From NCBI GenBank assembly GCA_964574705.1, contig CAZNOO010000008.1, forward strand, positions 1 to 64,000: a stretch of DNA of 64,000 bases, read 5' to 3'. Below, in pieces: positions 17,253 to 24,707 of this stretch. How positions within the stretch are numbered: position 1 is the first letter of the stretch; each line of letters starts with the position of its first letter. The translations under genes and the position numbers were made by a program. The DNA is from JAHIVB01 sp964574705. Its GTDB lineage: Bacteria; Bacillota_I; Bacilli_A; Izemoplasmatales; Hujiaoplasmataceae. The notes beneath the pieces are model-generated. The model was not told the DNA's origin. It was given only the letters and a program-made list of their open reading frames with translations, and ran no database searches.

Positions 17253-17669
17253 CTACTCTCTAGGAGGCATGATTTCTGCCTGTCCCTCAATGACAATCTC
17301 TCCAAGTTGATTCGTAGCGGTACATTCAAATATAACCCGATTCCGATCTAATAAAATTTCTGAAACAACAACTTTGGCTGTGATTTCATCTCCAAAGTAG
17401 ACAGGTTTTTTGAATTTAAGAGACTGTTTTGTATAAATACTTCCAACACCAGGTAGTTTCATTCCAAAAATGGTAGAAAACATACTTGAAACAAACATTC
17501 CATGGACAATCCTTTTTTTGAATATGCTTTTTGATGCATATTCTTCATCCATGTGGGCGGGGTTGAAATCTTCAGAGAGCACTGCGTAATTCTCCGTGTC
17601 CTCTTGTGTGAATTTTTTTGTGAAAGTTTCAAAATCAGCAATCGAAATCTCATGAATTGTTTTACTCAT
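17253..17669 (-). CDS. MaoC-like (R)-specific enoyl-CoA hydratase
   Basis: A 138-residue single-hotdog MaoC/PhaJ-type protein. The hydratase signature SEDFNPAHMDEEYA (catalytic Asp and His) lies near residues 33-46, followed by IVHGMF. It would interconvert crotonyl-CoA and (R)-3-hydroxybutyryl-CoA. It is the first gene of the lysine operon and so the first translated from the riboswitch leader. The start is the ATG at 17669; the ATG at 17687 is excluded because its own codons contain the GGAGGAG ribosome site. Crotonyl-CoA is the product of Kal, so it may draw carbon to a 3-hydroxybutyrate branch; that is inference. The FapR-like alternative is unlikely because there is no HTH. Confidence 0.85.
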   Translation of the reverse strand: MSKTIHEISIADFETFTKKFTQEDTENYAVLSEDFNPAHMDEEYASKSIFKKRIVHGMFVSSMFSTIFGMKLPGVGSIYTKQSLKFKKPVYFGDEITAKVVVSEILLDRNRVIFECTATNQLGEIVIEGQAEIMPPRE

Positions 17670-17687
17670 TATCTCTTTCTCCTCCAT

Positions 17688-17721
17688 AAAAAAAAGCCGT
17701 TATATATAAAATATAACAGCT
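17688..17721 (-). terminator. riboswitch-controlled terminator of the lysine operon
   Basis: In the RNA, AGCTGTTATAT (17721 to 17711) pairs over 11 bp, with one G-U, to ATATAACGGCT (17705 to 17695) across a 5-base loop, followed by seven U. It lies between the lysine aptamer and the first gene, so it is a regulatory terminator. Bases 17719-17716 of its 5' arm also form the 3' strand of aptamer helix P1. Confidence 0.9.
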
Positions 17722-17880
17722 CTCCATCTCAAATGGCAGTAATTGAGCATTGACTCAAGTACCAAGTAGATGACTGTGAACGAATCATCTCTTTCGGCAA
17801 AATATTCCTTTTTTTATCGCATCTGAGGTTCATCTCATTAACATCGATAAAATACCAATACTTTGCGCCTCTGTGTGTAT
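17716..17880 (-). ncRNA. lysine riboswitch (L-box) aptamer
   Basis: The leader RNA shows the L-box core in order: AGAGGCGC with a following AGTA (17872 to 17859), GCCGAAAG (17798), a 6-bp P4-like hairpin AGATGA/TCATCT, the TTGG segment, a 5-bp P5 hairpin TTGAG/CTCAA, then ACTGCCAT paired with ATGGAGAG (17740 to 17720). A P3-like hairpin TTTATCG/CGATAAA also forms. P1 is short: ACAG (17874-17871) with CTGT (17719-17716). Those CTGT bases are needed by the terminator, so lysine binding should prevent termination (ON switch). That fits control of lysine breakdown and not of synthesis. Confidence 0.9.
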
Positions 17881-17893
17881 TAAGTTACTCCCA

Positions 17894-17923
17894 TTATATC
17901 AAAGACTTGTAAGCGTTGTCAAC
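17894..17923 (-). promoter_or_regulatory. promoter of the lysine fermentation operon
   Basis: Minus strand: perfect -35 TTGACA (17923 to 17918), an 18-bp spacer and a perfect -10 TATAAT (17899 to 17894). The start would be near 17887, a few bases before the riboswitch, leaving a leader of about 220 bases. Confidence 0.9.
17909..17922. promoter_or_regulatory. perfect cre (CcpA) operator over the lysine operon -35 box
   Basis: TGTAAGCGTTGTCA matches TGWAANCGNTNWCA at 14 of 14 positions and covers most of the -35 hexamer. Bound CcpA would block RNA polymerase, so the operon should be off when preferred sugars are present. Confidence 0.82.
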
Positions 17924-17948
17924 ACCGAGTTGGTAGAATCGAACAGAA

Positions 17949-17996
17949 AGAAAAAATAGGTAATTTCGCTCTAATAAAAGCAACAAATTACCTATT
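17949..17996 (-). terminator. terminator of the nudix-mutY unit
   Basis: A perfect 12-bp inverted repeat (AATAGGTAATTT/AAATTACCTATT, 17955-17966 and 17985-17996) with an 18-base loop, followed on the minus strand by a T-rich tail. The mutY stop codon lies inside the stem. Confidence 0.75.
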
Positions 17997-19023
17997 GAAC
18001 TTGGTTAAAAAAAGATAAAAAAGCCGTTGGAATTGAATAAAGTGTATTAATGTCTTCTAAAGTAACAAAGTCATCTTTCAAATTTGTAGGAAGTTCTTCA
18101 ACTTCAACTTGATAAGACTTCATGATCCATTCCTTGTGAGTGAATATGTGAACAGAATCAATTCCCTGAAGAATCGTGGCTTTTTTCAAGCCAAATTCAG
18201 ATAACCAATATAGTACTTCTTCTTTGGATAAGTGACCCGTTAGATTCGGAAGTTCCCAAAGATTAGAAAGCAATCCTGTCTTGGGGCGCTTTCGAATCCA
18301 AACTCGATTTTTATACGTAACTAACAAGACTGTAAGTAATTCTTTCGTACGCTCTGCCGACTTTGATTTAAATGGAATTTCAGTTGTAAGCTGGTTGTTG
18401 AAGGCGAAGCACTCTTTTGATAAAGGACATTTTTCACAGAGTGGCTTTCCGTTAGGCAAACAAACGATTGCGCCAATCTCCATCAAGGCTTCTGTAAAAT
18501 CGTTGATTCTCTTGGATGGATAGATTTTTTCAAGATTTGTTTTGATTTCTTTCTTTGTTGTCTCAAGTCGAATATCTTCTTTAATTCCAAAATATCTTGA
18601 AAAGACTCTTAAGACATTTCCGTCGATTGCGACGGTTTTAATCTGAAATGCAATCGCACCAATCGCACCCGCTGTATAGGGTCCGATTCCCGGAAGTGAT
18701 TCTAATTCTTCAATGGAATTGGGTATCACTCCATGAAACTTGTCCATAACCATAATGGCTGCTTTTTTAAGGTTCTTGGCTCTGTTGTAATACCCGAGTC
18801 CTTGCCATAGTTTATAAAGCAGTTCGTCATCAACTTGGGCAAGAGAAGAAATATCAGGCAACGCCTTCATGAAACGTTCAAAATAAGGAATTACAGTATC
18901 AACGCGGGTTTGTTGCAACATAATCTCAGACACTAAAGTCTTATAGGGGCTTGGGTTATTTCTCCATGGAAGATCTCTTTTATGTTTGTCAAAAAAGAGT
19001 AAAATCTCGCTCGCAATCTTCAA
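17992..19023 (-). CDS. mutY: MutY, A/G-specific adenine DNA glycosylase
   Basis: A 343-residue base-excision enzyme that removes adenine opposite 8-oxoguanine. The helix-hairpin-helix LESLPGIGPYTAGAI lies near residue 105 and is followed by AIDGNVLRVFSR with the catalytic Asp. Four cysteines (C-x6-C-x2-C-x5-C, ending near residue 207) bind a 4Fe-4S cluster. The C-terminal third resembles the Nudix-like 8-oxoG recognition domain. The start is a TTG with GGGGAG upstream, overlapping the end of the preceding Nudix gene, so the two are probably coupled. Confidence 0.94.
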   Translation of the reverse strand: MKIASEILLFFDKHKRDLPWRNNPSPYKTLVSEIMLQQTRVDTVIPYFERFMKALPDISSLAQVDDELLYKLWQGLGYYNRAKNLKKAAIMVMDKFHGVIPNSIEELESLPGIGPYTAGAIGAIAFQIKTVAIDGNVLRVFSRYFGIKEDIRLETTKKEIKTNLEKIYPSKRINDFTEALMEIGAIVCLPNGKPLCEKCPLSKECFAFNNQLTTEIPFKSKSAERTKELLTVLLVTYKNRVWIRKRPKTGLLSNLWELPNLTGHLSKEEVLYWLSEFGLKKATILQGIDSVHIFTHKEWIMKSYQVEVEELPTNLKDDFVTLEDINTLYSIPTAFLSFFNQVQ

Positions 19024-19445
19024 TTTAGCTCCCCGTGAGAAAGTTTGTTTAAGTATTGTATAGCTAATTGGAATATGGCTTTATCTGATTGAAATGTAAT
19101 AAGACTCAACGCTTCATCTTCATCGAAAAAGCCAGCATCGGATAATTCTTCTGTTTGAATCTTCAACTGATTTGTATTTGCCTCTCCAACAAAAAAAACA
19201 ACATCCTTCATTACGTTGGGATAAGGAGAATACGTAACGATTTCTCTGAAATCAGTATCAATAAGACACTCAAGATTGGTTTCTTCTTTGATCTCTCTCA
19301 TTGCTGTTTCTTCTTCTGTTTCACCAATTTCAACGTGTCCCTTAGGAAAAGACCAATGGCCTTGGTTCATTTTGATCAAAAGATATTTAAATTTATCAGA
19401 TTCTCTAATATAGACAATCGCTCCACATGATTTTTCTTTTCTCAT
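19020..19445 (-). CDS. Nudix hydrolase (Ap4A hydrolase-like)
   Basis: The 141 residues contain a complete Nudix box, G-x5-E-x7-REIKEET (residues ~35-57, GHVEIGETEEETAMREIKEE), which binds Mg and hydrolyses nucleoside diphosphate derivatives. SCGAIVY and GHWSFPKGH match the bis(5'-nucleosyl)-tetraphosphatase subgroup. Substrate is not certain; an oxidised-nucleotide role would fit its coupling to mutY. An AGGA site precedes the ATG. Confidence 0.85.
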   Translation of the reverse strand: MRKEKSCGAIVYIRESDKFKYLLIKMNQGHWSFPKGHVEIGETEEETAMREIKEETNLECLIDTDFREIVTYSPYPNVMKDVVFFVGEANTNQLKIQTEELSDAGFFDEDEALSLITFQSDKAIFQLAIQYLNKLSHGELN

Positions 19446-19523
19446 AATTTCCTCGCTATATATAAAGGTATTATATTTCTTTATCTGCTTTTAATCAAGT
19501 AAGTTTCATGAATGGTTCTATGA

Positions 19524-19529
19524 TATAAT
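19524..19529 (+). promoter_or_regulatory. -10 box upstream of the ATPase gene
   Basis: A perfect TATAAT lies about 22 bases before the ATPase start. No good -35 hexamer is visible. The Nudix/mutY unit diverges from the same intergenic region. Confidence 0.5.
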
Positions 19530-19551
19530 ATTCATGAAAGAGGGTGAGAAG

Positions 19552-20334
19552 ATGCTCTTGACACAAATTGACATTGAAACAAACCCCATCAATCAGTTTC
19601 CTTTTTTTCTGCCTCTTTTTCAAAATCCAATTCATTTGCCTGTTCATAAACCTGTAATGATTCTAGTCGGCGACAATGGGACTGGAAAATCGTCTTTAAT
19701 GAAAACAATTCACCAAAAACTAAATCTCTATGAAATTGAAATGAAGGAATTTTCAAATAAGGAAAAAATAGATGTTTCAACCGTAAAACTCACAACTGGT
19801 ATCTCCAAACCAAAGGGCTTCTTTTTCGAGTCATCCAAGTTCATCACTTATTTGGAATACATCAACAAGGAAAAGACTTCCGCTGAAGAGGAACTAAAAA
19901 GAGTTGAAAAAGAATACAAGAATTCTTCTGACTATGCAAAACAAATGGCATCTACCCCGTTTAAAAAAACCATCGGGGAACTCAACGGAATGTACAAAAA
20001 AGATCTTTCAAAATCGTCTCACGGTGAAAGTTATCTTGACTTCTTTTCGTCCCGGTTAAGACCCGGTCAGCTCTATTTATTAGATGAACCCGAGACCCCG
20101 CTTTCGGTTCAAAATCAACTCACTCTGCTTGCACTTATCCTTGATGGTGTAAAACAAAATTGTCAATTCATCATTGCAACGCATTCTCCGATTCTTTCCG
20201 CAATCCCTGGAGCTCAAATTTATGAAATTCGTAACAATTGTTTAATGGAAACAGAATACGATGCAATTGAAAGCATTCAACTACTAAAACAGTTTATCAA
20301 TCACAAAGAACAGTTTCTCAAACACTTCGAATAA
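19552..20334 (+). CDS. ABC-type/AAA_21-like ATPase of unknown role
   Basis: A 260-residue soluble ATPase with Walker A GDNGTGKSS near residue 41, a signature-like SHGES near 160, Walker B QLYLLDEPE near 179 and an ATHSP switch histidine near 215. This is the pattern of stand-alone predicted ATPases (COG3910-like). There is no transmembrane partner and no DUF4435 or nuclease neighbour, so neither transport nor defence can be assigned. The start is the ATG at 19552, with GAGGGTGAG upstream; the ATG at 19534 overlaps that site. It is monocistronic, with its own terminator. Confidence 0.75.
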   Translation: MLLTQIDIETNPINQFPFFLPLFQNPIHLPVHKPVMILVGDNGTGKSSLMKTIHQKLNLYEIEMKEFSNKEKIDVSTVKLTTGISKPKGFFFESSKFITYLEYINKEKTSAEEELKRVEKEYKNSSDYAKQMASTPFKKTIGELNGMYKKDLSKSSHGESYLDFFSSRLRPGQLYLLDEPETPLSVQNQLTLLALILDGVKQNCQFIIATHSPILSAIPGAQIYEIRNNCLMETEYDAIESIQLLKQFINHKEQFLKHFE

Positions 20335-20337
20335 AAA

Positions 20338-20364
20338 AAAGAGAAAACAAATTTCTCTTTTTTT
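20338..20364 (+). terminator. terminator of the ATPase gene
   Basis: AAAGAGAAA/TTTCTCTTT (9 bp, 5-base loop) followed by a run of T. It begins three bases after the stop codon. Confidence 0.85.
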
Positions 20365-20374
20365 ATTGTTTTTC

Positions 20375-20405
20375 TTGACATTGACGTTACGTAAAGGTTT
20401 ATACT
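20375..20405 (+). promoter_or_regulatory. MerR-type promoter with 19-bp spacer
   Basis: -35 TTGACA (20375-20380) and -10 TATACT (20400-20405) are separated by 19 bp, the over-long spacing typical of promoters activated by MerR regulators. The palindrome TTACGTAA (20386-20393) sits in the middle of the spacer as the likely operator. It drives the TipA-like gene directly downstream, so autoregulation is likely. Confidence 0.75.
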
Positions 20406-20423
20406 GTTTGTGAGGTAACGAAT

Positions 20424-21187
20424 ATGTATAATATTTTAGAACTCGCGAAGATGTCTGGAATATCAACTAGAACACTAAGACATTATGATCAAATTGGATT
20501 GTTGATTCCAGAAAAAAGAACGGACGCTAATTATCGAATTTATACAAGTAAAGATGTGGACACACTTCAACAAATCCTTCTTTATAAGGAACTGGGTTTT
20601 GAATTGAAAGAAATCAAAACCATTTTATCTGGGAAAGAATTCAGTAAATTGAATCATTCCGTTATCACCTTGATAAATTAAAGAAACAAAAAAAATATTA
20701 TGATCATCTTATTACACAAGTAGAGGTGTCAATACAATCATTAGAGGGGAAAAGAAAAATGTCAGACAACGAAAAATTCAATTATTTGAAAAAAGAAATG
20801 ATAGAGAAAAACGATCAACAGTATGGACGAGAAGTTGAAGAAAGATGGGGGAAAGACGTTTATAAAAAATCAAAACAAAAAGTCGCAAATATGACAAAAG
20901 CTGACTTAGATAGAGCCAACCATCTACAAACCGAAATTATTAAGTACTTAACGGAAGGGTTTGCCTTATCTGATCCTTCTTCAGAACCTGCACAGATTGC
21001 TTGTGCAATGCATAAAGAATGGTTAATGTACTTCTGGCCAAGTTATTCAAAAGAAGCTCATCTTGGACTTGTGGACATGTACTTGCAGGATGAACGATTC
21101 AAAGTCCATTATGATCAACATCAAGAAGGCCTAGCATTGTTTCTAAACAAAGCAATGCATTTATTCCTAAGCGAAAAGAAATCTTAA
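20424..21187 (+). pseudogene. MerR/TipA-family regulator with a frameshift
   Basis: The first 80 codons encode a MerR winged-helix domain (ISTRTLRHYDQIGLL, NYRIYTSKDV, LGFELKEIK). The second reading frame, open by about 20665 and continuing to 21187, encodes a coiled linker (DKLKKQKKYYDHLITQ) and a TipAS-like ligand-binding domain (MHKEWLMYFWPSYSKEAH). Together they give the normal TipAL layout. The two halves are out of frame by one base near 20651-20665; adding one T in AATCATTCC would restore a continuous protein. Either a real inactivating deletion or a sequencing error. The TipAS part could still be made alone from ATG 20726 or 20759, as TipAS is in Streptomyces. Confidence 0.8.
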
Positions 21188-21208
21188 TTTACATATTTAA
21201 AATAAAAT

Positions 21209-21238
21209 GAGAAAGCACTTCGCTTCCTCGTTTTTTTT
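21209..21238 (+). terminator. terminator of the TipA-like gene
   Basis: GAGAAAGC/GCTTCCTC stem with one mismatch and a 5-base loop, followed by eight T. It isolates ptsI from the upstream regulator. Confidence 0.8.
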
Positions 21239-21302
21239 CTTGTTTAAATTGCCATTTTGGAGTACTATATGAATGAAGTAATTATCAAGAAGGAGGGTCA
21301 CC

Positions 21303-23006
21303 ATGATTTTTCAAGGAATACCCGTAAGCAATGGCTATGCCATTCAAAAAATTCATAAATGGGAAGGCCCCCACTACAATATATTTGCAAAGAGAGCTGA
21401 CTCCGTTGAATCTGAAATCAAAAGACTTCAACAAGCCCTGGAATCGGTAAAAAAAGACTTAATTGCTCTTAGGAACCGTACCGAACTTGAAATCGATTTG
21501 GAACATGCAAAGATTATTGACGCGCATCTTCAAATTCTCGAAGATCCTGAAACCTACAATCTAACCATCGAAGCGCTTGGCGCCAATCATTTATGCGTCG
21601 AAAAAAATTACTTGGATGTCACAGAAAAATTCGCCATCCAATTAGAGAATGTTGACAATGAATATTTGAAAGAAAGAGTCACAGACATCAGGGATGTCTG
21701 TACAAGGGTCTTATCCTATTTGATGAAAGCTCCACTTACCATCTCGGGAGAAATTACGGAAGAAGTCATCATTGTCGCCCATCATTTGCCTCCAAGCATC
21801 ATTGCAACCCTAAACAAACAAAATGTGAAAGGAATCGTCACTGAATCCGGTGGGAAAACCTCTCATAGCGCAATTATGATGAGAAGTGTAAATATCCCAG
21901 GAGTATTTGGAGTCAAAGATATATATGATTTGGTTCAAAATGATCAAACATTAATTATAGACGGTTTTTCAGGAACTGTCATTATTAGTCCTAATGAAGA
22001 TCAAATCCATTCATACTCTCAAAAACGAAATGAATGGCTTGACTCAATTCGCAAGAGAAAAATGTCTTCAAAGAAAAGAACCGTTACAAAGGATCTTCAC
22101 CGAATTGAAGTTGCAGCCAATATATTAACCCCTGAAGATATTGAAAAAGCAATACAATCTGGCGCAGAAGGAATCGGCCTTTACAGAACCGAGTTTCTAT
22201 ATATGAAAAGCCAGTATCTTCCTTCCGAAGACGAACAACTAGAGGCTTACAAATTTGCACTTCTTTCCTTTCCAAATCAGAAAGTTGTAATTAGGACTTT
22301 AGATGTCGGGGCTGACAAAGAAGTCGGTTCTATCCCTTTCAATAAAGAAATGAATCCTTTTTTAGGATACCGTTCCACGAGATTTCTTTTAGGTGAGCCA
22401 AAGTTATTTAAGACCCAGTTGAGAGCTTTATTAAGAGCGTCTGTTTATGGTAATTTATGCATTCTGTTCCCTATGGTATCCACCATGAGTGAACTAAATG
22501 CGGCTAAAGCATTGTTGGAAGAAGCCCGTCAAGAGTTACTGAACGAAAACGTTGCAATCCATCCTTATGAGGTTGGAATGATGATTGAAGTTCCTTCTGC
22601 CGCTTTGATGGCAGACCAATTTGCTTTGGAAGTAGACTTTTTCAGTATTGGAACGAACGATTTGATCCAATACACTTTCGCTGCAGATCGAATGAACGAA
22701 AATGTTTCCTATCTCTATGAGCCTTGTCACCCTGCCATTATTCGATTGATCAAACATGTCATTGAAAGTGCTCATCTTGAAAAGAAATGGGTTGGCATAT
22801 GCGGTGAAATTGCAGGAGATGAAAATGCATCAATCTTCCTCTTGGGACTTGGAGTGGATGAACTCTCAATGTCTCCATCAAGAATCATTCCGATAAGAGA
22901 AAAAATATCAATGTCAAATTTCAAACAGATTTCATCATTAGTTCCATCCTTAATGAATGAACATTCAAGTGAAGGCGTTTGTAATAAAATTAGAGAGTTA
23001 TTTTAA
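21303..23006 (+). CDS. ptsI: PTS enzyme I (phosphoenolpyruvate-protein phosphotransferase)
   Basis: The 567 residues match enzyme I, which passes phosphate from PEP to HPr. The phospho-histidine lies in GGKTSHSAIMMRS near residue 187. The C-terminal PEP-binding barrel has GAEGIGLYRTEFLY, RTLDVGADKE and CGEIAGDE. A very strong AAGGAGGG site precedes the ATG. ptsH is not adjacent, unlike in most Bacillota. Together with hprK in this window it supports HPr-based carbon control, relevant to the cre sites of the fermentation operons. Confidence 0.96.
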   Translation: MIFQGIPVSNGYAIQKIHKWEGPHYNIFAKRADSVESEIKRLQQALESVKKDLIALRNRTELEIDLEHAKIIDAHLQILEDPETYNLTIEALGANHLCVEKNYLDVTEKFAIQLENVDNEYLKERVTDIRDVCTRVLSYLMKAPLTISGEITEEVIIVAHHLPPSIIATLNKQNVKGIVTESGGKTSHSAIMMRSVNIPGVFGVKDIYDLVQNDQTLIIDGFSGTVIISPNEDQIHSYSQKRNEWLDSIRKRKMSSKKRTVTKDLHRIEVAANILTPEDIEKAIQSGAEGIGLYRTEFLYMKSQYLPSEDEQLEAYKFALLSFPNQKVVIRTLDVGADKEVGSIPFNKEMNPFLGYRSTRFLLGEPKLFKTQLRALLRASVYGNLCILFPMVSTMSELNAAKALLEEARQELLNENVAIHPYEVGMMIEVPSAALMADQFALEVDFFSIGTNDLIQYTFAADRMNENVSYLYEPCHPAIIRLIKHVIESAHLEKKWVGICGEIAGDENASIFLLGLGVDELSMSPSRIIPIREKISMSNFKQISSLVPSLMNEHSSEGVCNKIRELF

Positions 23007-23043
23007 AAAGGAAATGAACGTTTGAGTTCAATTCCTTTTTTTG
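23005..23043 (+). terminator. ptsI terminator
   Basis: AAAAAGGAAaTGAAC pairs with GTTCAaTTCCTTTTT with a 6-base loop and a T run; it starts at the ptsI stop codon. Confidence 0.9.
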
Positions 23044-23099
23044 ATAAGAATTACTTTTCATTAGGTATAAGCTTACTAAACAATATATTTAATATTCCA

Positions 23100-23717
23100 C
23101 TACGATCTTTTCACACATTTAATAAAAAAGGATAAATCATTAACTTGCTTTTGTATTATTTCAAACCCAACTTCTTCACACAAGTTGGAAAGCATTAAAT
23201 AATCAAGAAAATGACTTTCCCATTTAACACCATAAGCGGTTTGTAGGGTTCTCTTTGGAAGTTTTGCAAGAATAGGAACGGCAAACAGCGTTTCTTTTTG
23301 ATTTGTCCTTTTTGGAATGCATGTGTCCCAAATATAGAATATTCCCTCAGGAGAAAGTGTTCTGTAAGCTTCCTGAATTACTAACAAATAGTCTTCGGGG
23401 TTTAGATACATAAAAAAGTAAAAAGCGGTGACACTATTAAAAGTATTCATCTCAAACGGTAAACTCCTGGCATCTGCGCAAACTTTCACCGGACCATTTG
23501 GAGCCTCATCTAGCTCATTCTGTCTTAGGTCGATTGCGGTGACATTCTTTTGATAAAGTTGCCCAATGACGCCTGCTCCTCCACCACCTAAATCTAAAAT
23601 GGGAGACTTGGGCTCATTAAACTTCTCAAACGAGATTGTTTGAGGTTTAACTAAAAACATTTTTTTGGAGAATATGCTTTGTATTCTTAATAATATATGT
23701 AATAAATGAATTCTCAA
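23100..23717 (-). CDS. class I SAM-dependent methyltransferase
   Basis: About 205 residues with SAM-binding motif I, ILDLGGGGAGV, near residue 40. Motif II acidic AIDL, motif III CADARSLPF and the post-motif TAFYFFMYLNPEDYL follow; the pattern is that of Methyltransf_11 enzymes. Substrate unknown. The start is placed at a TTG at 23717, with GAGGTG 5 bases upstream; there is no ATG until well inside the conserved region. The gene stands alone, with no visible operon partner. Confidence 0.75.
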   Translation of the reverse strand: MRIHLLHILLRIQSIFSKKMFLVKPQTISFEKFNEPKSPILDLGGGGAGVIGQLYQKNVTAIDLRQNELDEAPNGPVKVCADARSLPFEMNTFNSVTAFYFFMYLNPEDYLLVIQEAYRTLSPEGIFYIWDTCIPKRTNQKETLFAVPILAKLPKRTLQTAYGVKWESHFLDYLMLSNLCEEVGFEIIQKQVNDLSFFIKCVKRS

Positions 23718-23773
23718 ATTGACACCTCTTCGCAAATTATATCCGATTTATTGAATATAATATAAATTTCTGA

Positions 23774-24406
23774 CTACTCAACAAAAATATCACACTTTAC
23801 GGTTAAAAGTGTAAAGACGTGTACTTTTATGAGATCTCCCTCAATTCTTCCGGACATTCTCATATTGGCTAAAAAAGCATTATTGAGTTCATCAACCAAC
23901 TTTCCATCGATGAATAGTTTTACGTTTGTAATTTTATGAGCGACTTTTATGATATGACCTTTGTATTTTGCTTCAATTATAACGTTTTGAACAATAATGC
24001 TATAAATAGTGGTATATATTGGCAACATTATACTTGCGGATATTAAAATAATCAGATTAGACCAAATTATGGAAGAAGCAAATAATAATAAATAAATAAT
24101 AACAGCAATCCAAAAAGACAACTTAAAGAATCTCGATGAATCTTTGGTAAATTTTGGTTCCAATTGACTTGTTGGCTCATCAATCGTCATGAATACGTTG
24201 ATATTTGAAGAGACTAAATCATCAAGCGATTTTCCATAAAACAGCGCGATTTGATTTAACGCTTCAATGTCCGGTATCGATTCTCCTCTTTCCCATTTGC
24301 TAATCACTTTGTCTGAATAGTTCAATTTTTCAGACAATTCTTTTTGAGTTAAGCCTTTTTCTTTTCTTAGGTAAATTAAGTTCGATTTTAATATTTCAGA
24401 ATTCAT
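23774..24406 (-). CDS. XRE-family regulator with membrane segments
   Basis: A 210-residue protein. Residues 5-60 form a Cro/CI helix-turn-helix (LRKEKGLTQKELSEKL, DKVISKWERGESIPD). Two hydrophobic segments follow around residues 98-150, then a ~60-residue C-terminal domain (VKLFIDGKLVDELNNAFL and later) of beta-rich look. Membrane-tethered XRE proteins occur widely in Bacillota and presumably sense envelope state; the signal here is unknown. Confidence 0.75.
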   Translation of the reverse strand: MNSEILKSNLIYLRKEKGLTQKELSEKLNYSDKVISKWERGESIPDIEALNQIALFYGKSLDDLVSSNINVFMTIDEPTSQLEPKFTKDSSRFFKLSFWIAVIIYLLLFASSIIWSNLIILISASIMLPIYTTIYSIIVQNVIIEAKYKGHIIKVAHKITNVKLFIDGKLVDELNNAFLANMRMSGRIEGDLIKVHVFTLLTVKCDIFVE

Positions 24407-24426
24407 TTTATCACTCCCTATTTAAT

Positions 24427-24455
24427 ATTATACCTATTAACTAAATTTACACCAA
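24427..24455 (-). promoter_or_regulatory. promoter of the XRE regulator
   Basis: Minus strand: -35 TTGGTG (24455 to 24450), 17-bp spacer, -10 TATAAT (24432 to 24427). A small perfect dyad, GGTTAATAACC (24465-24475), lies just upstream and could be an operator. Confidence 0.65.
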
Positions 24456-24515
24456 GTGAAATTTGGTTAATAACCATCTCTATTTTATTAATGTATATTC
24501 TATGAATCATAGAAT

Positions 24516-24548
24516 GAAAAAAAGATTTCAACTTGTAAGTTGAAATCT
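24516..24548 (-). terminator. terminator of the tRNA-Ser genes
   Basis: A perfect 12-bp inverted repeat (AGATTTCAACTT/AAGTTGAAATCT) with a 2-base spacer, followed on the minus strand by seven T, 11 bases past tRNA-Ser(GGA). Confidence 0.9.
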
Positions 24549-24558
24549 GGTATTGTAA

Positions 24559-24649
24559 TGGCGGAGAAGAGGGGATTTGAACCCCTGCACCGGGTTAACG
24601 ATCTACTAGCTTTCCAAGCCAGCCCCTTCAGCCACTTGGGTACTTCTCC
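24559..24649 (-). tRNA. tRNA-Ser (anticodon GGA)
   Basis: A 91-base class II tRNA on the minus strand: acceptor GGAGAAG/CTTCTCC, discriminator G, encoded CCA and a long variable arm. The anticodon loop TTGGAAA gives GGA (serine). Confidence 0.96.
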
Positions 24650-24663
24650 AAATAGTGTTTCTT

Positions 24664-24694
24664 AAAGAAAAGGCGATTAAGGTCCTAATCGCCT
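24664..24694 (-). terminator. hairpin between the two tRNA-Ser genes (terminator-like)
   Basis: A perfect 9-bp stem AGGCGATTA/TAATCGCCT (24671-24679, 24686-24694) with a 6-base loop, followed on the minus strand by TTTTCTTT. It may terminate or attenuate transcription between tRNA-Ser(GCT) and tRNA-Ser(GGA), or guide processing. Confidence 0.65.
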
Positions 24695-24707
24695 CGACAT
24701 TTTTCGC

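Noticed and set aside
20631..20637. GGGAAAG slippery heptamer as a programmed -1 frameshift site in the TipA-like gene
   Set aside because: It is in the wrong phase (GGG AAA G), and the -1 frame meets a TAA at about 20645, before the region where the second half could be joined.
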